Positions 1 through 12,000 are shown, counted from the first letter of the stretch. The stretch is DNA of 48,713 bases from Diplocarpon mali (GCA_024741835.1 JAENRP010000150.1:1-48713), one strand, 5' to 3'. Notes: generated by a model from the letters alone, not told the origin. Translations and numbers: made by a program.

Positions 1-287
1 ATAATATTATTTATAGAAAATTCGTTTTATTATAGCTTTATAATTTATTTAACAGCTTTTGCTATCGCTTCCTATACTAGTAAAACTTCTCCCTAACCTT
101 CCTTTTTCAAACGCTTTATTATTAACTTATAGAATTTCAAAACAAATTTTTATAAGTCTTTAGAAAAGGTTTATATAATATTAGCTATATCCTTCTTAGT
201 ATTATTAAAAATTTCTATTATATTAGTAATAAGGTTATTCTCTTTATCTATCAGATTATCTTTAAAGTCTATATTATTATATATTCT

Positions 288-312
288 AACTTATAGGCTA
301 GGCTTATAAGTC
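288..312. repeat. 25-bp palindrome, ORF4 site 2 in Gypsy-A
   Basis: Near-perfect inverted repeat with arms ACTTATA and TATAAGT, aligned with 46200-46224 of Gypsy-B. RIP has turned most arm CpG/CpA positions into TpA symmetrically, so the hairpin survives. Confidence 0.8.
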
Positions 313-473
313 AACTTCTTTACTACTAGTATTCTAAGTGTTTAAGGTATCTCTAAAGATAGTAAATCAAACTTATCTAAGTCTAATAATTAGTAATCGC
401 AATAGTTAGCTATTTAAGTTCTAAGTATTATAAGCACCTCTAGCTTAGGGATATCCTCTTTATATAGTACTTC

Positions 474-498
474 TATTTATAGGCTAGGCCTATAAGTC
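474..498. repeat. 25-bp palindrome, ORF4 site 1 in Gypsy-A
   Basis: The inverted repeat has a GGCTAGGCC centre, flanked by TTATA on the left and TATAA on the right. It aligns with 46014-46038 of Gypsy-B. Confidence 0.8.
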
Positions 499-1385
499 AA
501 ATTTTACTTATTAATTGAATCTTCTAAAGGTGGCAGCATTTTCTAAGCAGCAGGTATAATAAACTCCTATCTTTCTATTTTATTATTAAAGTAGTTTATA
601 GTATATTTAGCTAGATAGATCATCTTTTCCTTTATAATAAGTAAACTATATTATAACTATTGTAAACTAAGGGTATTTAGAACTATTTAGTCTAGCAACG
701 CAATATTATTATACTAAAAGGGGCTATCCTTTATAGTTTGAATAGCAGAGTAGATAATAGTACTTAAGAAACTTATAAATTTTCTACCTTACGCACTATT
801 TTCCTATAGCTTTTTTATATCCTCTTAGATAGTGAAATGATTTAATACCTATATAGCCTTTGCTACTAGTTAGTATATCTTAAAAATTTTGCTAAGCCCC
901 TATAGGGCATTATTAGTAGTAATGTCAATTATAAAGTATATTTGAAAAAGTGTACTATAGGTGCTACTTATAAATTGTAATAACCTTTTTATATACTTAT
1001 TTTTCTTATCTTGATTCTTCTAAAATAGATTGACTGAATTAGTATACCTTTAATATTCCTATAGGAATTTTTCACAATCGATTCCCTTTGTCTTAAGCTT
1101 ATTCTTAAGAAAATCATTAAAGCCTAAAAATCCTTTTTTAATTATAGAGATTTTATAGTTTAACACTTTAATAAATAAGTTTAGAAATACCTATTATTCT
1201 ATTTTACCTAATATTTTATAAGTGCTTATTATATCTTTTAATAATCTTAATGACTTGCCCTCTTATAAAAAGCCACCTTTTAATATTAGCTTATTACTAA
1301 TAGTATTTATTGACTTATTGCCTAAGGTAATAACTAATATATTCTTCTTAAGTGTGGCTTTCTTATTTAAGCTTAGTAGTACTAT

Positions 1386-1748
1386 AATAAATTAATCAGC
1401 AAGGGGATAGCTTTAAATAAAAAGATGATTATTTAAGAAAGATTAATAATATAAGAGGCCTATATTAGAAAAGATTGATAATAGAAAGATAATAGTAATA
1501 GTACTAGTATTATAGGTCTAATAGGATTATAGAGAAAGTAAAAAAAAGTAAAATCGTTATATAAGAAGAGGCTTATTTATAGAGTTTAGAATCGCGCTAG
1601 TATACAAAGGAAAAGTGGGCATAATAAGCTTGGAAGTAGGAATAAAAGTAGGGTATAATATATATAAGGACCCATAATTGGTAAATGATAATTCTTTAAA
1701 GGTAAGGATGATATTTCAAAGGTAAGCGTTAGAAAGTTGTATATAAAG
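1386..1748 (-). other. ORF3-ORF4 spacer of Gypsy-A, first part
   Basis: AT-rich non-coding stretch matching 44.76-45.13 kb of Gypsy-B in reverse. It continues after Copia-1 at 9360-9552. No ORF or palindrome is seen. It probably carried the promoter or splice signals for ORF4, but nothing specific can be pointed to. Confidence 0.55.
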
Positions 1749-1753
1749 GAAAT
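1749..1753. repeat. Target-site duplication of Copia-1, left copy
   Basis: GAAAT directly before the 5' LTR; the same five bases follow the 3' LTR at 9355-9359. Confidence 0.9.
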
Positions 1754-1951
1754 TGTCGTGCAGAATGGGCGGAGTCTCCACTTATTCTAAAGACCCTCCA
1801 CGTGACTCCTGCTAAGTCATAGACTCTCCCTTTTCTTTCCGAAGTCTCCTTACTATATATATACTAAAGAATAATATAATTAATCATCTTCTCCTACTTC
1901 TACAAGCCTCTTAAGCGACCTAATGAAGGCCCTCCAGCCGACCGCACTACA
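1754..1951 (+). repeat. Copia-1 5' LTR (198 bp)
   Basis: It begins TGTCGTGCAG and ends CACTACA, so it keeps the TG...CA ends. It aligns base for base with 9157-9354 at offset 7403. Its first about 70 bp are clearly less RIP-changed than in the 3' LTR (GAATGGGCGG here, AAATAGGCAG there). Confidence 0.95.
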
Positions 1952-1962
1952 GTTATAAGCCC
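1952..1962 (+). promoter_or_regulatory. Primer binding site, half-tRNA type (initiator Met)
   Basis: GTTATAAGCCC lies directly after the LTR. With one G restored it is GTTATGAGCCC, the complement of the anticodon stem-loop GGGCTCATAAC of initiator tRNA-Met. Priming from a tRNA cut in its anticodon region is known for Drosophila copia. Confidence 0.7.
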
Positions 1963-2123
1963 TATAAGCATTTTAATATGCTTTCTCTTTGCATACAACC
2001 GGCTAAAGGGCCCTTTAAGCTCCTAACCGACTTTTCGAGTATTTATAATAACTCAAAGGACCTTTATTTTCAATTAATAAATCTTTAATTTCCAATCGAA
2101 CCTTATTTGCAAACTTCATTTAT

Positions 2124-5100
2124 ATACCTAACCTTTTTCACTAGATTCCATTTAATATATCTGACTCTTTAAGCATCTCTGAGCCTTGCTTTAATACCTT
2201 TGCCTTTTAGGTAAAGTGGTTTAGTAAATATATATTCTTTACTAAGCTTTATAATATTACCATTTTTGCCGATCTAAGACTCCTATTCAAGTCAATCATA
2301 AAGACTAAGCCTTAAGCTCCCTCTATATAAGAGCTTAAGGAATTAGAAATAGCTAACCTTCGCATAGTATACGCGAGGTCGTATAAAGAGTATGCAGCGA
2401 CTCTATCCGAATAGATTTACGCCTGCTTTCCCTTAAGAGATCTATCAAAGGCTCCTCCTTTATAAGCTTCTTATAAGGATATTAAAGATAAGTATAAAAT
2501 CCTAATAAAGGAGCACTATATGCGTAAGGAAACTTAAAAGACCTAATGCAAATACTATAAGCTACTACTCGAATAGGTCTCTAAGACCGTCGACAGAACG
2601 CTCTTAGCTTCTGCAATAGCCTAAGTATAAATCTAAGCTAAGAAGCTCTCCTCCTTAATACCTAATAAAGATACTCTTATAAGTAGAACTACTGCTAATA
2701 ACCCGCATTCCATTTTGATAAACTAGCAACTCTTACTCTAAGGCCTAGTATCTATTTTAAAGCGTGATATTACGCCTTCCGATAAGGCTATTCAATCTTA
2801 GACAAGGCTTTAGTATTGCGACGTATTACGCTAAGGTAAGACTAAGAGAACTAATACTTAGCAGTGGATTTAAGAGTAGCAAGAGGCGTACTGCCTAGCA
2901 GAATAATACAGTCTTCCTAAGATTAAAGGGAGACTAGGAGTTACTGTCTTTTTAAACTTAGTTATAATAAAGATCAATCTAAGTTAGGCGACTCGCTTAA
3001 AGGAGGAAATCATCACTAATAAGTAGATAGGAACCTTATATAAGCATAACCTAATATAGCTAAGCTGCGCCTTAGCAGGTATTAAATCCAATAGAGCGAT
3101 CGATAATAAAGGGCTAGCAGTTTTTACTACTTAAGAGTCTCTCCTAGATGCCGAAACCCCTTCGCAGGCTCTAGCGAGCAGCTCCCGAAATCGCTCTATA
3201 AGCTCTAGAAGGGAGATTAGGCCTAAGTGCCCTTATAAAGGCTTTAAAAATCACTATTAGAAGCCTTAGGACTATTGGAAACTATTATATACTATAAACA
3301 GGCGCAAAGAAAATATAAAGGTTCTCCCCTTGCAAGAGGAGGTCCTATAAATACAAAAGGCATTAAACGCAAGAGACTAGTTCAAGGGTCTCTAAGCATA
3401 GCTTAAAGAGAATGATATTACAATAATAGCGATTGACAAATTCAAAGGAAAGGCTTTAGCCTTTAGGAAGGACGGTTTAAGTAATAAAAGGGAGAACTCA
3501 CCAGTCTTTATAGTAATAGATCCCTCTACCTTTAACGCTTTTGAAGAATCATTTAATATCTACTACCTCTTTAAGCTAGAATGCCACCTGCTCTCCTTAA
3601 ATACGCTCCTTAATAATTGCGCAGCTACTTATATTATTAATTCAAAGGATTTACTTATCGCAGGCACCTTTAAGCCTTCTGGCAACTTATAGCAATATAT
3701 AAAAGCAAGTACCTTAAGACTCCTAATTATTAAGAGAGGTAATAGATATATAGTAGACTCTCTTCTATAGTATAATAGCTCTCCTATAGGGATAACGCTT
3801 CGCAACATTGCTATTATAGAGGAGTTTACTACTAATATTATCTTAGAGAGGCTCTTTGCAGATAAGGGTTTTTAATACTCTGGAGTAGACCTTACTTTAC
3901 GCTTTAGGAGTATTAGAGATTCTATAAAGCGAGCTCAATTAGAGTATTGCTATAATCTTATTTTCTTTAAATATAAGTCTATCAACTATTTAGATCTTCT
4001 AAATATACTTTAATATAACTTCTCTACTTTAATAGCATTCTCTATAGCTAAGACAACGCTTTATAATAGGTTCTAATCTAGCTATATACCTACTAAGGTG
4101 CAGGATGATAATACGTATACTTAGCACCTTTGCGCTGGCTACCTAGGCGCAAAGGCTCTTTAAGCGCTAGTCAAATGCACTAGGGGAGTAAAGATCAAGG
4201 GAATACAAAGGCTAAAGTGCCCTATATATATAGTAGCGTCTATTAGGCAAGTTATTTCTCGCGCTACCTTTAAGAACCGATCTCTAAAGCCCTTTTTTAA
4301 GATCTCCTAAGATCTCTTTAACTTTTTAAACAACTTATATAACAATTGCTTATAAGTTCTTTTAATTAAGGATAAGTATAGTAATATACTTTAGATATTC
4401 CTACTAAGATCGAAGGGCAGAGATATAGTTATAAAGGTCCTTTAGGCCTTTGAAGTATAGGTGAAATGCTAATATAGGCTTTTTATTTGCAAAATTAGGC
4501 AAAATAATAACACTTTAGTAATCTCCTTAAGGGAAGACTCTCTTATAAAGTACTAAAGATAGGTAAAAGAAGAGGGAATCAATTTAGAGCTTACTCCTGC
4601 TTATATATACTAATTAAATAAAGGCGCAAAGCAAGTAGGAAGGGAGTTGATTAAACGCTCTATTAAAATAAGAATCCACGCTAGGCTTTTAGCAAGCCTT
4701 TGGCCAAAGGTTGTAAAAGCTATTATATACCTTTATAATATCTCCTTACTTGCTAAGAAAAAGATAATCTCATTAAATAAGGCTCTCTATAATTAGTTTA
4801 AGTAGTATTTTCAATTCTATAAGCCATTGCTTATTAAGCAGATGATAGCAAACTTAAAGCCTAACTAAAGTCGCATTTATACGTATAGCGCTTGCGTATA
4901 CCCTTTAATTAAGGAAAGGAAGGCAAGGAGGGACCGCTGAACCTTTAAAATTAAACTATAAGGGTACCTAGGTTACTTAATTAGATATATTACCTCTAAT
5001 GTTTATAGAATCTGGGTTCCTATACTCTAGCGAGTAATAATAACTTATAATATCGAATTTAATAAGTCTCTCTTCTATAGTCTAGAAGTTAAGCGCGCAA

Positions 5101-7670
5101 ACCCTATATCGCGCTAGGAACTTAAGATGATCCTCCAATTGATCGGAAAGGGAGAGGGAGCTTAAGACGCTAAGTTCAAAAGCATTTTCAAAGAATCGAA
5201 GCTTATCGCAAGGCTAAACGCAATCGCTATAGAAGAAGCTGCTATATAGGAAGAGCTTATATTATAGACCGATGCTGCTCTATAGCCTTTAACCAATGAT
5301 ATAAAAGGCCTTAACTTAAATCTAAATTCTTTAAAAGACCTACTTAGAAACTCAAGGGTAGAAGCAAGCGAACTAAAAGCTACTTCGCCAGTCTTTAAGA
5401 AGGCAAATAGCAACTAGAGCTTAAGAGTGATGATTCCTTATAAAGGCCCTATTAAAGAAGGAACTATAGACAACTCTAAGGGAGTCTCTAAAGATAAGTT
5501 CTATAAGGCAATCGGCAGATCTTTAGCTACTATTCTATATAAGAATAGAGATGGCTTAAGGGCTTTAAGATAGAGTCTTTAATTATAAAGGCAGGCCTTA
5601 GTAAACTCTGGTAAAAGGCTAAAGGCATTGCTACCAAGATCTGAGAGGAGCTTTAATAGTCTTATAAGAAGCGACTTAGTAAGAGGAGTAGGCCTTAATA
5701 ATACAATACCTTAAGTTATAATACCAGCTTAAAGACTATAGGCTTAAGAGATAGAGCTACCTAAACTCCTAGAGGAACCTTTAGTAATAATAAAAATAAA
5801 AGAGGAGACCTATAAAGAAAAGCGCAAGGAGGAACTCCCTCTTCCTAAGTAAAAGAGGATAAGACGCTTAAGCATTAAATAATAAGAGACTTTAAAAGTA
5901 TATACTACCACTTTAAAGTATATGCTCTCTTAAAGCAATATTGATTTACCCTACTCCTTATATACGCAAGAGTTTGTATCAACCTTTTAAGCGAACGAAT
6001 AGATAAGAGAGGATAGGAAGGACTATTTAATAGTTTATATAATTATTAAAGCTATAGTTAATAGTTAAGCAAAGGATAGAGCGCAATCTCCTAACTGCCT
6101 ATAGTACTAAGGCTCTCTACCGAAGCCTTTGAAAGGATGGCTAGACCTAGAGAAGCACCCTTTTAGCAAACGATTTAAGGAAGGAGGGCGCTAGGAGATT
6201 AAGAATTTAGAATCTCGGAGTTATTAAAGAATTATACAAAGGGACTACTTAAAGCCCCTACTAATACTATTAAAATGGGTTTTTACTTATAAGGTCAATA
6301 GCTCTAGCGAGCTTTTAAAGTGCCGATTATAGCTAATTATATAAAGGGATCTTTAAAACAAAGCTTCAATTTTCTCAACCTATATAGCCACGCTTATAGC
6401 AAGGTCTTTTAAAGTACTAATAGCACTTACTGCGTACTTCGATATAGAAGTAAAGCAGTTCGATATTATTAATGCGTTTATTAACGCTCCTAAAGACCTA
6501 AGGAGTACTTTAGTCATATGCTTCTTACTAGATGGCTTTAAGCGCCTTAGTATAGTAGTAGAACTGGACTGCGCGCTCTATAAGCTAAAAGACTCTCTAA
6601 TGCTATAGTATAGGAACTTCGCAAGAACGCTTAAAGGCCTTTAACTTAAGCTATTAAGCAAGGAGCCTTGTATTTTTATAACAAAGGATCGCATAGTCTT
6701 TATAGCATTTTATATCGACGATATTCAAGTGTTATATAAGGCCTTTAACTTAAATCAGGCGACTCGTCTAATTAAAGACCTAAAGAGGGCATATAAGCTT
6801 ACTATTATAAGAGATATCTCCTAATTCCTTAGAGTAAGGATTATTTAAGATAAAAAGGTAAAGAGGATCTCCTTAGTTTATAATACCTATATTAAGAAGA
6901 TCGCTTAAAAGTTTAAAGCTAATATAGGAAGAGTGCCTAATACTCTACTACTAAAGAAGGAGTTTATTAAGAACTTAGGGCAAGCTTCCTTAAAAAAGGT
7001 AAAGGAGTACTAAGAGAAAATAGGCTCTATTCTCTATATAGCGATTATAATACGCTTAAACGTTACGTTTGCAGCCTTTTAACTATCTTTCTTTTTAATT
7101 AATCTAAGCTTTAAGCACCTCTTAGCCGTAGACTAGACGCTTTAATACCTATATAATATACGCTTCTTAAGAATTGCCTATAGCTTTAAGGCTAAGGAAT
7201 ACCAATTGGTCGCTTTTTTAAATGCTTCTTTTAAAGATGACCAAAAGACCTATAGATCCTCCTAAGGATACATCTTCTTCTTATTTAAAGGACCGATTAT
7301 TTAAAAAGCGAATCGCTAAGCGACTATTACACTCTCTTTTACTAAAGTAGAACTCTATAGTATGGTTTCTATTATAAAAGAGATAATAGCTATAAAACGC
7401 CTCTTTAAGGAGATTCGCATAGACTCCCTCTTTAAATAGAATATATATTATAATAACTAATAGATAATTTAGCTAATTATTATAAAGAATAAGAAGATTA
7501 AGATAAGCCTTTGATATATCGAAATTAGTAATATATAGATCTGCTAAGAGTACTAAAGAGGAAGCTTTCAGATAATCTACTTCCTTATTAAGGAGATATA
7601 TGCAAATAGGTTTATTAAGAACCTGGACCGCTAGAAGTTTAAGAGCTTCGTTCGTTTATTAAACCTCTAG
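2124..7670 (+). pseudogene. Copia-1 Gag-Pol polyprotein, RIP-degraded
   Basis: One frame of 1849 codons with very many in-frame TAG/TAA. The start is put at an ATA (probably RIP-changed ATG) conserved in Copia-2. Order of parts: Gag (about 2.1-3.4 kb) with a CPYKGFKNHY knuckle-like remnant near 3.23 kb; protease near 3.61 kb, where NNCAATYIIN stands for the copia D-S/N-G-A-T-H pattern; GAG-pre-integrase and integrase about 4.1-5.1 kb (HLCAGYLGAKAL at the start); reverse transcriptase with an intact YIDDI at 6711-6725; RNase H about 7.2-7.6 kb (SSGYIFFL, TKVELYSM, then KNLDRQKF-like end). This order and the motifs are Ty1/Copia. The element once copied itself through cytoplasmic virus-like particles; it is now dead. 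Confidence 0.9.
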
Positions 7671-7943
7671 AGCTTTTAAACAATCGTTTAGCAACTTGCA
7701 CTTACTAGCAAGTAGTCACTTATTACTAAGAGACTTATACTTATAAGCTCTTACTCTCTTATAGTTATATTTATTTGTTTTCTCTTATAAAGTGTATTGC
7801 AAAAGCTTCTCCTTTTTTAAAAATATAAAATAGGTAACGTTCTTAAGCTGCTATTGCAAGGCGCGACCCTCTCTTAGATTCTCCTAGCTAAGGCCAAGAG
7901 CTAAGACGCTATAGTTAAAAGCTCTATATAGATCTCCTCTTAA
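7671..7943 (+). other. Region between Pol end and Ala-rich ORF of Copia-1
   Basis: Same frame as Pol but with several stops. If TAG/TAA are read as RIP-changed Gln/Trp codons, Pol could run through into the Ala-rich ORF; equally this may be plain 3' non-coding sequence. Contains a hydrophobic-looking stretch near 7.76-7.80 kb in that frame. Confidence 0.4.
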
Positions 7944-8333
7944 GAGAGGCCTACTAGCACTCCCTCGGCCAAAGGCCTGCTAGCAAATATACTAGCGATA
8001 GTAGGGGCAAAGGCGGAGGGTATAGCAAGGGCGATAGGAGCAAGGGCGGCAGAGGCGGCGGCAAGGATAGGCGCGGTAATAGCAAGGGCTAAGGAGATAA
8101 ACGGAAAGACTATAGCAGCGGCTGCAATAGCAGAAGCGGAGGGGATAGAAGCGGCAGCGGCGATAAGGGCGAATAGGTCTAAGCCGGAGGGGCTAGGAGC
8201 GAATAGGAATAGTACGCTAGGAGTAGGAGAGGCAGCAATACTACTACTCGTAAGAGTAGTAGGCCCTTTTAGCACTAGGGTCCGATCGCTTCTATCTTTT
8301 AAAATCAGCCTAAAACTTAATAAGACTCGATAA
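7944..8333 (+). CDS. Ala-rich accessory ORF downstream of Pol in Copia-1
   Basis: About 129 codons without any stop, a striking gap in an element otherwise dense with stops. The product is rich in Ala, Gly, Ile and Arg, with motifs such as KGLLANILAIVGAKAEG, IGARAAEAAARIGAV and KPEGLGANRNS, ending before TAA at 8331. It is in the same frame as Pol. Copia-2 keeps the corresponding ORF open (24543-24929) with mostly conservative changes. The local GC content is much higher than around it. The absence of stops may only reflect a codon set (GCN, GGN, ATA) that RIP cannot turn into stops. The opposite strand is also open here (111 codons), so coding direction is judged from element orientation only. 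No known domain recognised. Confidence 0.4.
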   Translation, partial: ERPTSTPSAKGLLANILAIVGAKAEGIARAIGARAAEAAARIGAVIARAKEINGKTIAAAAIAEAEGIEAAAAIRANRSKPEGLGANRNSTLGVGEAAILLLVRVVGPFSTRVRSLLSFKISLKLNKTR

Positions 8334-8553
8334 ATATATTATAAAAGCTTTAAAGCGCACCCTTTACTATATTAAGTAGTAGTGCCACCTCCTCCTTAGA
8401 GGCGCCGTAAGCGTAGGCCGATATAATAGCCTCTTAAAAGGTAAAGAGAGGTCCGCTGGCCTATTAGTAGCTATTGCTTAGTACTATATAATAAATGCAA
8501 TATATACTAAAGGTGCTATTAAAGTACTAATAATCGAGATTGCTAGTACTCTT

Positions 8554-8573
8554 GCGTGCGATATAACGCACGC
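8554..8573. repeat. Hairpin in Copia-1 3' region
   Basis: GCGTGCG, 6-nt loop ATATAA, CGCACGC: a perfect 7-bp stem. Copia-2 at 24295-24320 keeps a stem with altered bases (TGCGTATA and TATACGCA). Confidence 0.6.
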
Positions 8574-8637
8574 ATGCGTTATTGCGCTCTATTATAGGCT
8601 TAGGCATATAGTGCGCAGCAGGGGCAGGGCTCTTAAG

Positions 8638-8693
8638 TAGCGGCAGCAGCAGCAGGGGCGGCGGCAGCAGTAGGGGCAATAGCAGCAGCGGCT
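8638..8693. repeat. GCA/GGC trinucleotide-rich repeat
   Basis: Imperfect GCA, GCG and GGC triplets (AGTAGCGGCAGCAGCAGCAG and on). The counterpart in Copia-2 is 24184-24238 in reverse complement. A GC-rich simple repeat inside an AT-rich element. Confidence 0.7.
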
Positions 8694-9143
8694 CATTACC
8701 TAATAAGCGCTAGGATAATCGCGCTAGAGTTATAGCTCTTAAAGGAGCGCTAGTAACCTAGCGCAAAGTCAGTATAATATAAGGTATAGGGACTCTAAGG
8801 GTCTTACTTTATAAGGGCAGCTAAGGCTATAATAAGCAGGAGTTCCTTTTATATTTAAAAATTATTAGTATAAAGATAATATTTTTAAATAATAAAGGAG
8901 GGTTATTTTTAAAAGAAGGGAAGGAGAACCTCTATAATAGAAATACTCTATAGAAAGCCTAATAGAGCACTAGCGTAGAATCGCGAAGATTCTTAAGCGC
9001 GCTTATTACCTATAGTAACCCTTCTCATTTTAAAAGAAACAACCTTTAGAAGGATAGTATATAAGATAGAGCCTCTTTTCCTTATAACTGCTATTCTTTC
9101 TTTTATTTTATTTATATAGCTAAGCGATTCTAAGAGCATCGCC

Positions 9144-9156
9144 TAACTAAGGGGTA
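9144..9156 (+). promoter_or_regulatory. Copia-1 polypurine tract
   Basis: TAACTAAGGGGTA directly before the 3' LTR, matching TAACTAGAGGGTA in Copia-2. Expected primer of plus-strand DNA synthesis. Confidence 0.65.
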
Positions 9157-9354
9157 TATTGTATAAAATAGGCAGAGTCTCCACTTATTTTAAAGACCCT
9201 TTATATGACTCTTGCTAAGTCATAGACTCTCCCTTTTCTTTCTAAAGTCTCCTTACCATATATACACTAGAGAATAATATAATCAATCATCTTCTCTTAC
9301 TTCTGCAAGCCTCCTAAGCGACCTAATAAAGGCCCTCCAGCCGACCGCACCATA
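9157..9354 (+). repeat. Copia-1 3' LTR (198 bp)
   Basis: Aligns with 1754-1951. Starts TATTGTATAA (TG changed to TA) and ends CACCATA. The end proximal to the polypurine tract is heavily RIP-changed, the far end hardly at all. Confidence 0.95.
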
Positions 9355-9359
9355 GAAAT
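9355..9359. repeat. Target-site duplication of Copia-1, right copy
   Basis: GAAAT, identical to 1749-1753. Confidence 0.9.
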
Positions 9360-9552
9360 AATTAAAGGGTAGATTATATAAAGAATAAAGTAGAGTAAAG
9401 AATATATATAGAATAGAATAATAAATAGAGAATAAAGAGGTATAGGTATATAGAAAGTAAATAATCTTAAAAAAATTCAATATCTAATTTGCAATTTCTT
9501 TAAATAGTTTTTAAAGGGGAGGGTAGACTATGATTCTTTAGATTAAATTAAC
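9360..9552 (-). other. ORF3-ORF4 spacer of Gypsy-A, second part
   Basis: AT-rich non-coding sequence matching 44571-44760 of Gypsy-B. Any small ORF here is a chance opening. Confidence 0.55.
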
Positions 9553-9729
9553 TTAATTATCAATTCTATTATTACTTTAAAGTCTTCTTCTTTTATATTA
9601 GTTCTTATTTCTTAGCGATTTCTTAGCTTTAGGGACCTCTTTTAAAGGATCTTCTATTAGTACCCTTAGATTTAGTAACCGAGGTTCATCCGAACCTTCT
9701 TATAGGCTTAAGCTAACCGAGTCCAACCT

Positions 9730-9754
9730 TACTTATAGGCCAGGCTCGCGAGTC
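9730..9754. repeat. 25-bp palindrome, ORF3 C-terminal site in Gypsy-A
   Basis: Asymmetrically RIP-changed copy: one arm ACTTATAGG, the other still CTCGCGAGTC. Aligned with 44369-44393. Confidence 0.85.
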
Positions 9755-10614
9755 AGTCTTAGCGTTTTTAAACTTAAGGGTAAAAATAGGGGATTAGTTC
9801 CTAAATTAGGGTCTAATACTATACTAGTATCTCGGTTTGTCTCTTTTCCGAATTTTCTTATAATAATACCTTTATTAATTAGTGCATTAGGCTCTTGGAT
9901 AGCATTTACTTTATCGCATTATCCTTAAGACTTAAGTCTATAAAAAAGCAACTTAGTATTTATAACGTTCGTCTAAGCCTTAATAAGGGCGTTAAAGAGC
10001 TTTTAATTATATTTTATAAGGTGGATTTTCAATTCGTCTTTATTAAGAAGAAATAACTCTTATACTTCGATTATAATCGATAGATCCATTTAAGAGTATC
10101 GACTAATAATGGCTTTAAAGAGGCTACTACAGTTCTTAAGATAAAAAGCTGCCTTAAAAGGTGCAGTAGTCCTACTTATATTAATCTATTAAGGTATTAG
10201 AGGTTACTCTAAAGCAAAGACTGAAAAGATAAGATCAGAGATTTGAGTCTTATTTTCTAAGGTATTCTTATTATAAATAGCTATATAGTTATTGTAAAAG
10301 GTTATAAAACTACTAGTCCTATAAGGATTGTTTAAAAGTATTTTAAAAAGGTATCCCTATTTTATTATTACTATAATTAGATTACTATTATTAGTAATAG
10401 GTCGCAAGATCTCCTTTTGCTTCAATTTTACAGTTATTTAAGCTAATTAAGATTTTAAACTAAGTGCTTAAGAAGTCTATTAACTTATCTTCTTTGCAAA
10501 TAGAGTAAGTTTTATATTCGATTAAAAGCTAACCCACCTATTAAGGCTTTTAAAAGCTGGCCCTTATCCGATTAATAGGATCTAATAATCTAAGACTTGC
10601 TTTTTAATAAAATT

Positions 10615-10639
10615 AACTTGCGGGCTAGGACTATAAGTG
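10615..10639. repeat. 25-bp palindrome, ORF3 middle site in Gypsy-A
   Basis: ACTTGCGGGC arm with a decayed CTATAAGTG arm. Aligned with 43484-43508. Confidence 0.8.
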
Positions 10640-12000
10640 AAAATTAGAATTTCTTTATTAGTAGTACTTGCATCTCTCTTTATTAAAACAACTTAATTAT
10701 AAAGACTAAGGCCAATCAATTAAGGAGGTTCAGGGTAGGCTATAAGCTAATAGGTTCCTCTACTTCTTACTATTATAATTAAGAGGTAAAGTCCATAGTG
10801 CATTCGAAGGACTTATTAAGTAAGACTAAATATCATATTATAGAGAAAATAAGAAGGTATAAAGGTTATGCTATCTATAGGGCAGAAGTGATAAAGATAT
10901 ATCTCTGCTTCTTATCTTATAATAGAGAGGAATATACTTATAAAAGTACTATTATCAGTAGTAAAATTGTCAGTTAGGAAGTAGCATCTAAAGGGTTTAG
11001 GTATCACAATTGACCCTTCTTCCTCTATTTCCTCTTGCTATTTATTATTTAGCAATATTAATAAGAAGGAATTGTTCCATTTAATCGGCTTTAACGCCTT
11101 TAAGGCTTTAGGATCAGCCTTGAATTTTATAGCACCTAAAGATACCTCTATTATTAATAAGTTGGATTTGCGTATTCTTAAAGAGATAAAGAATTAATTA
11201 TTAAGGTGGATTAGAAAAAGATCAATATCTTCTACTATATAGAGAAGTTTAAGGTATTTAATGATTTCGTTAATATTAAATCCTTTATAATTAAGACTAT
11301 AGTAAATCGAAAGAGAGCGAATATAAAGGTCGCAAAGTCTTCTTCTTTCGATTCCTACGCTAGAAAGATACTATCGAAAGCGAGTTTTTATTATAGAAGA
11401 CACTTAAATATTATATTATTCTCTAAGTTTAAGGTTAAGAATAACTAATTAAGGCATATTACTACAATTATAAATATCCTAATTAATAGATTCCTCTTTG
11501 CGTTCTCTTTCTTATAAGACAAAATAGTCCCGCTTAGCATTTAAGAGATTAGGTTCTTGACTTCTATAATTATTAAAGAATTAAATAATATCTATAAGGG
11601 CAAACTCATTTAAGATAAACTATTAAATCTATCTAACAGCTCTCTTAGTTGTCTTTAGAGTAAGAGGAATAGGGTCTTCTCTTATATTATTATTTCTAAA
11701 TTAGTTGCATATAAATATAAAGAAGTTAAGAACTAGCTCCTTTAAATTATTAAAGAAGGAGTTTAAGCAAGCGTATAATCCTTTAATTTTAAATTGCAAA
11801 TTAGCTAAAGTAGCTATTAAACGATCTATCCTTCTTAAAGGTTAAGTTAAAATTGGTCGTTTAACTAAAGGAAAGTCCTTTAAAGATTCTGAAAATTCTA
11901 AAGAGGCTACGCTAAGCGTTTAAGCAGTCTATTTAGCAGCGGTTTCTAAAATCATTTCAGCAAAAGGCAGGTTAGGTCCAGTTTTAAAATTCTCGTTTCT

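Larger units (their letters stand above)
1..1385 (-). pseudogene. ORF4 of Gypsy-A, N-terminal part, RIP-degraded
   Basis: This is the minus-strand counterpart of the first about 460 codons of ORF4 in Gypsy-B (45127-46511) and is cut off by the window edge. Base 1385 aligns with 45127, where both copies read ATA; a RIP-changed ATG is likely. Many in-frame TAG/TAA codons stand where B still has sense codons, so no protein can be made. It carries two palindromic repeats (288-312 and 474-498) at the same codon positions as in B. The function of the family is not recognised. Confidence 0.75.
1..1753 (-). mobile_element. Gypsy-A, 3'-side piece (ORF4 part and ORF3-ORF4 spacer)
   Basis: This piece is the reverse complement of Gypsy-B about 44.75-46.51 kb. 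The first bases match B ending at 46511 and the offset stays constant, so there are no net indels over the first 1385 bases. It stops at the target duplication of Copia-1 and resumes at 9355. Differences from B are almost all C/T or G/A, as RIP gives. The 3' end of the element, including its LTR, lies beyond the left edge. Confidence 0.9.
8334..9143 (+). other. 3' non-coding region of Copia-1
   Basis: No supported ORF. Holds the hairpin at 8554-8573, the GCA/GGC repeat at 8638-8693 and a stretch shared with Copia-2 (24.0-24.5 kb) up to the polypurine tract. The sequence is more GC-rich before 8.8 kb and AT-rich after it. Confidence 0.6.
1754..9354 (+). mobile_element. Copia-1: complete Ty1/Copia LTR retrotransposon, RIP-degraded
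   Basis: A 7601-bp element with 198-bp LTRs, a 5-bp target duplication, a half-tRNA primer site, a polypurine tract and one long Gag-Pol frame in the order Gag, protease, integrase, RT, RNase H, which defines Ty1/Copia. A non-coding or accessory 3' region of about 1.5 kb follows Pol and includes a GC-rich Ala-rich ORF. It inserted into the ORF3-ORF4 spacer of Gypsy-A: joining 1753 to 9360 restores the sequence seen uninterrupted in Gypsy-B near 44.76 kb. Copia-2 (23522-31115) is a second copy in the opposite orientation. Confidence 0.95.

Noticed and set aside
7940..8275. Minus-strand 111-codon Ala/Pro/Ser-rich ORF
   Set aside because: It is the reverse of the Ala-rich sense ORF of Copia-1; the equivalent strand in Copia-2 is not kept open, while the sense strand is.
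7970..8290. GC-rich block as a captured host gene fragment or CpG island
   Set aside because: It is present in both Copia-1 and Copia-2 at the same place, so it is part of the element; CpG islands as regulatory units are not expected in such fungi.
9283..9480. 65-codon minus-strand ORF across the Copia-1 3' LTR and Gypsy-A
   Set aside because: It crosses an insertion boundary and joins unrelated sequences; a chance opening.
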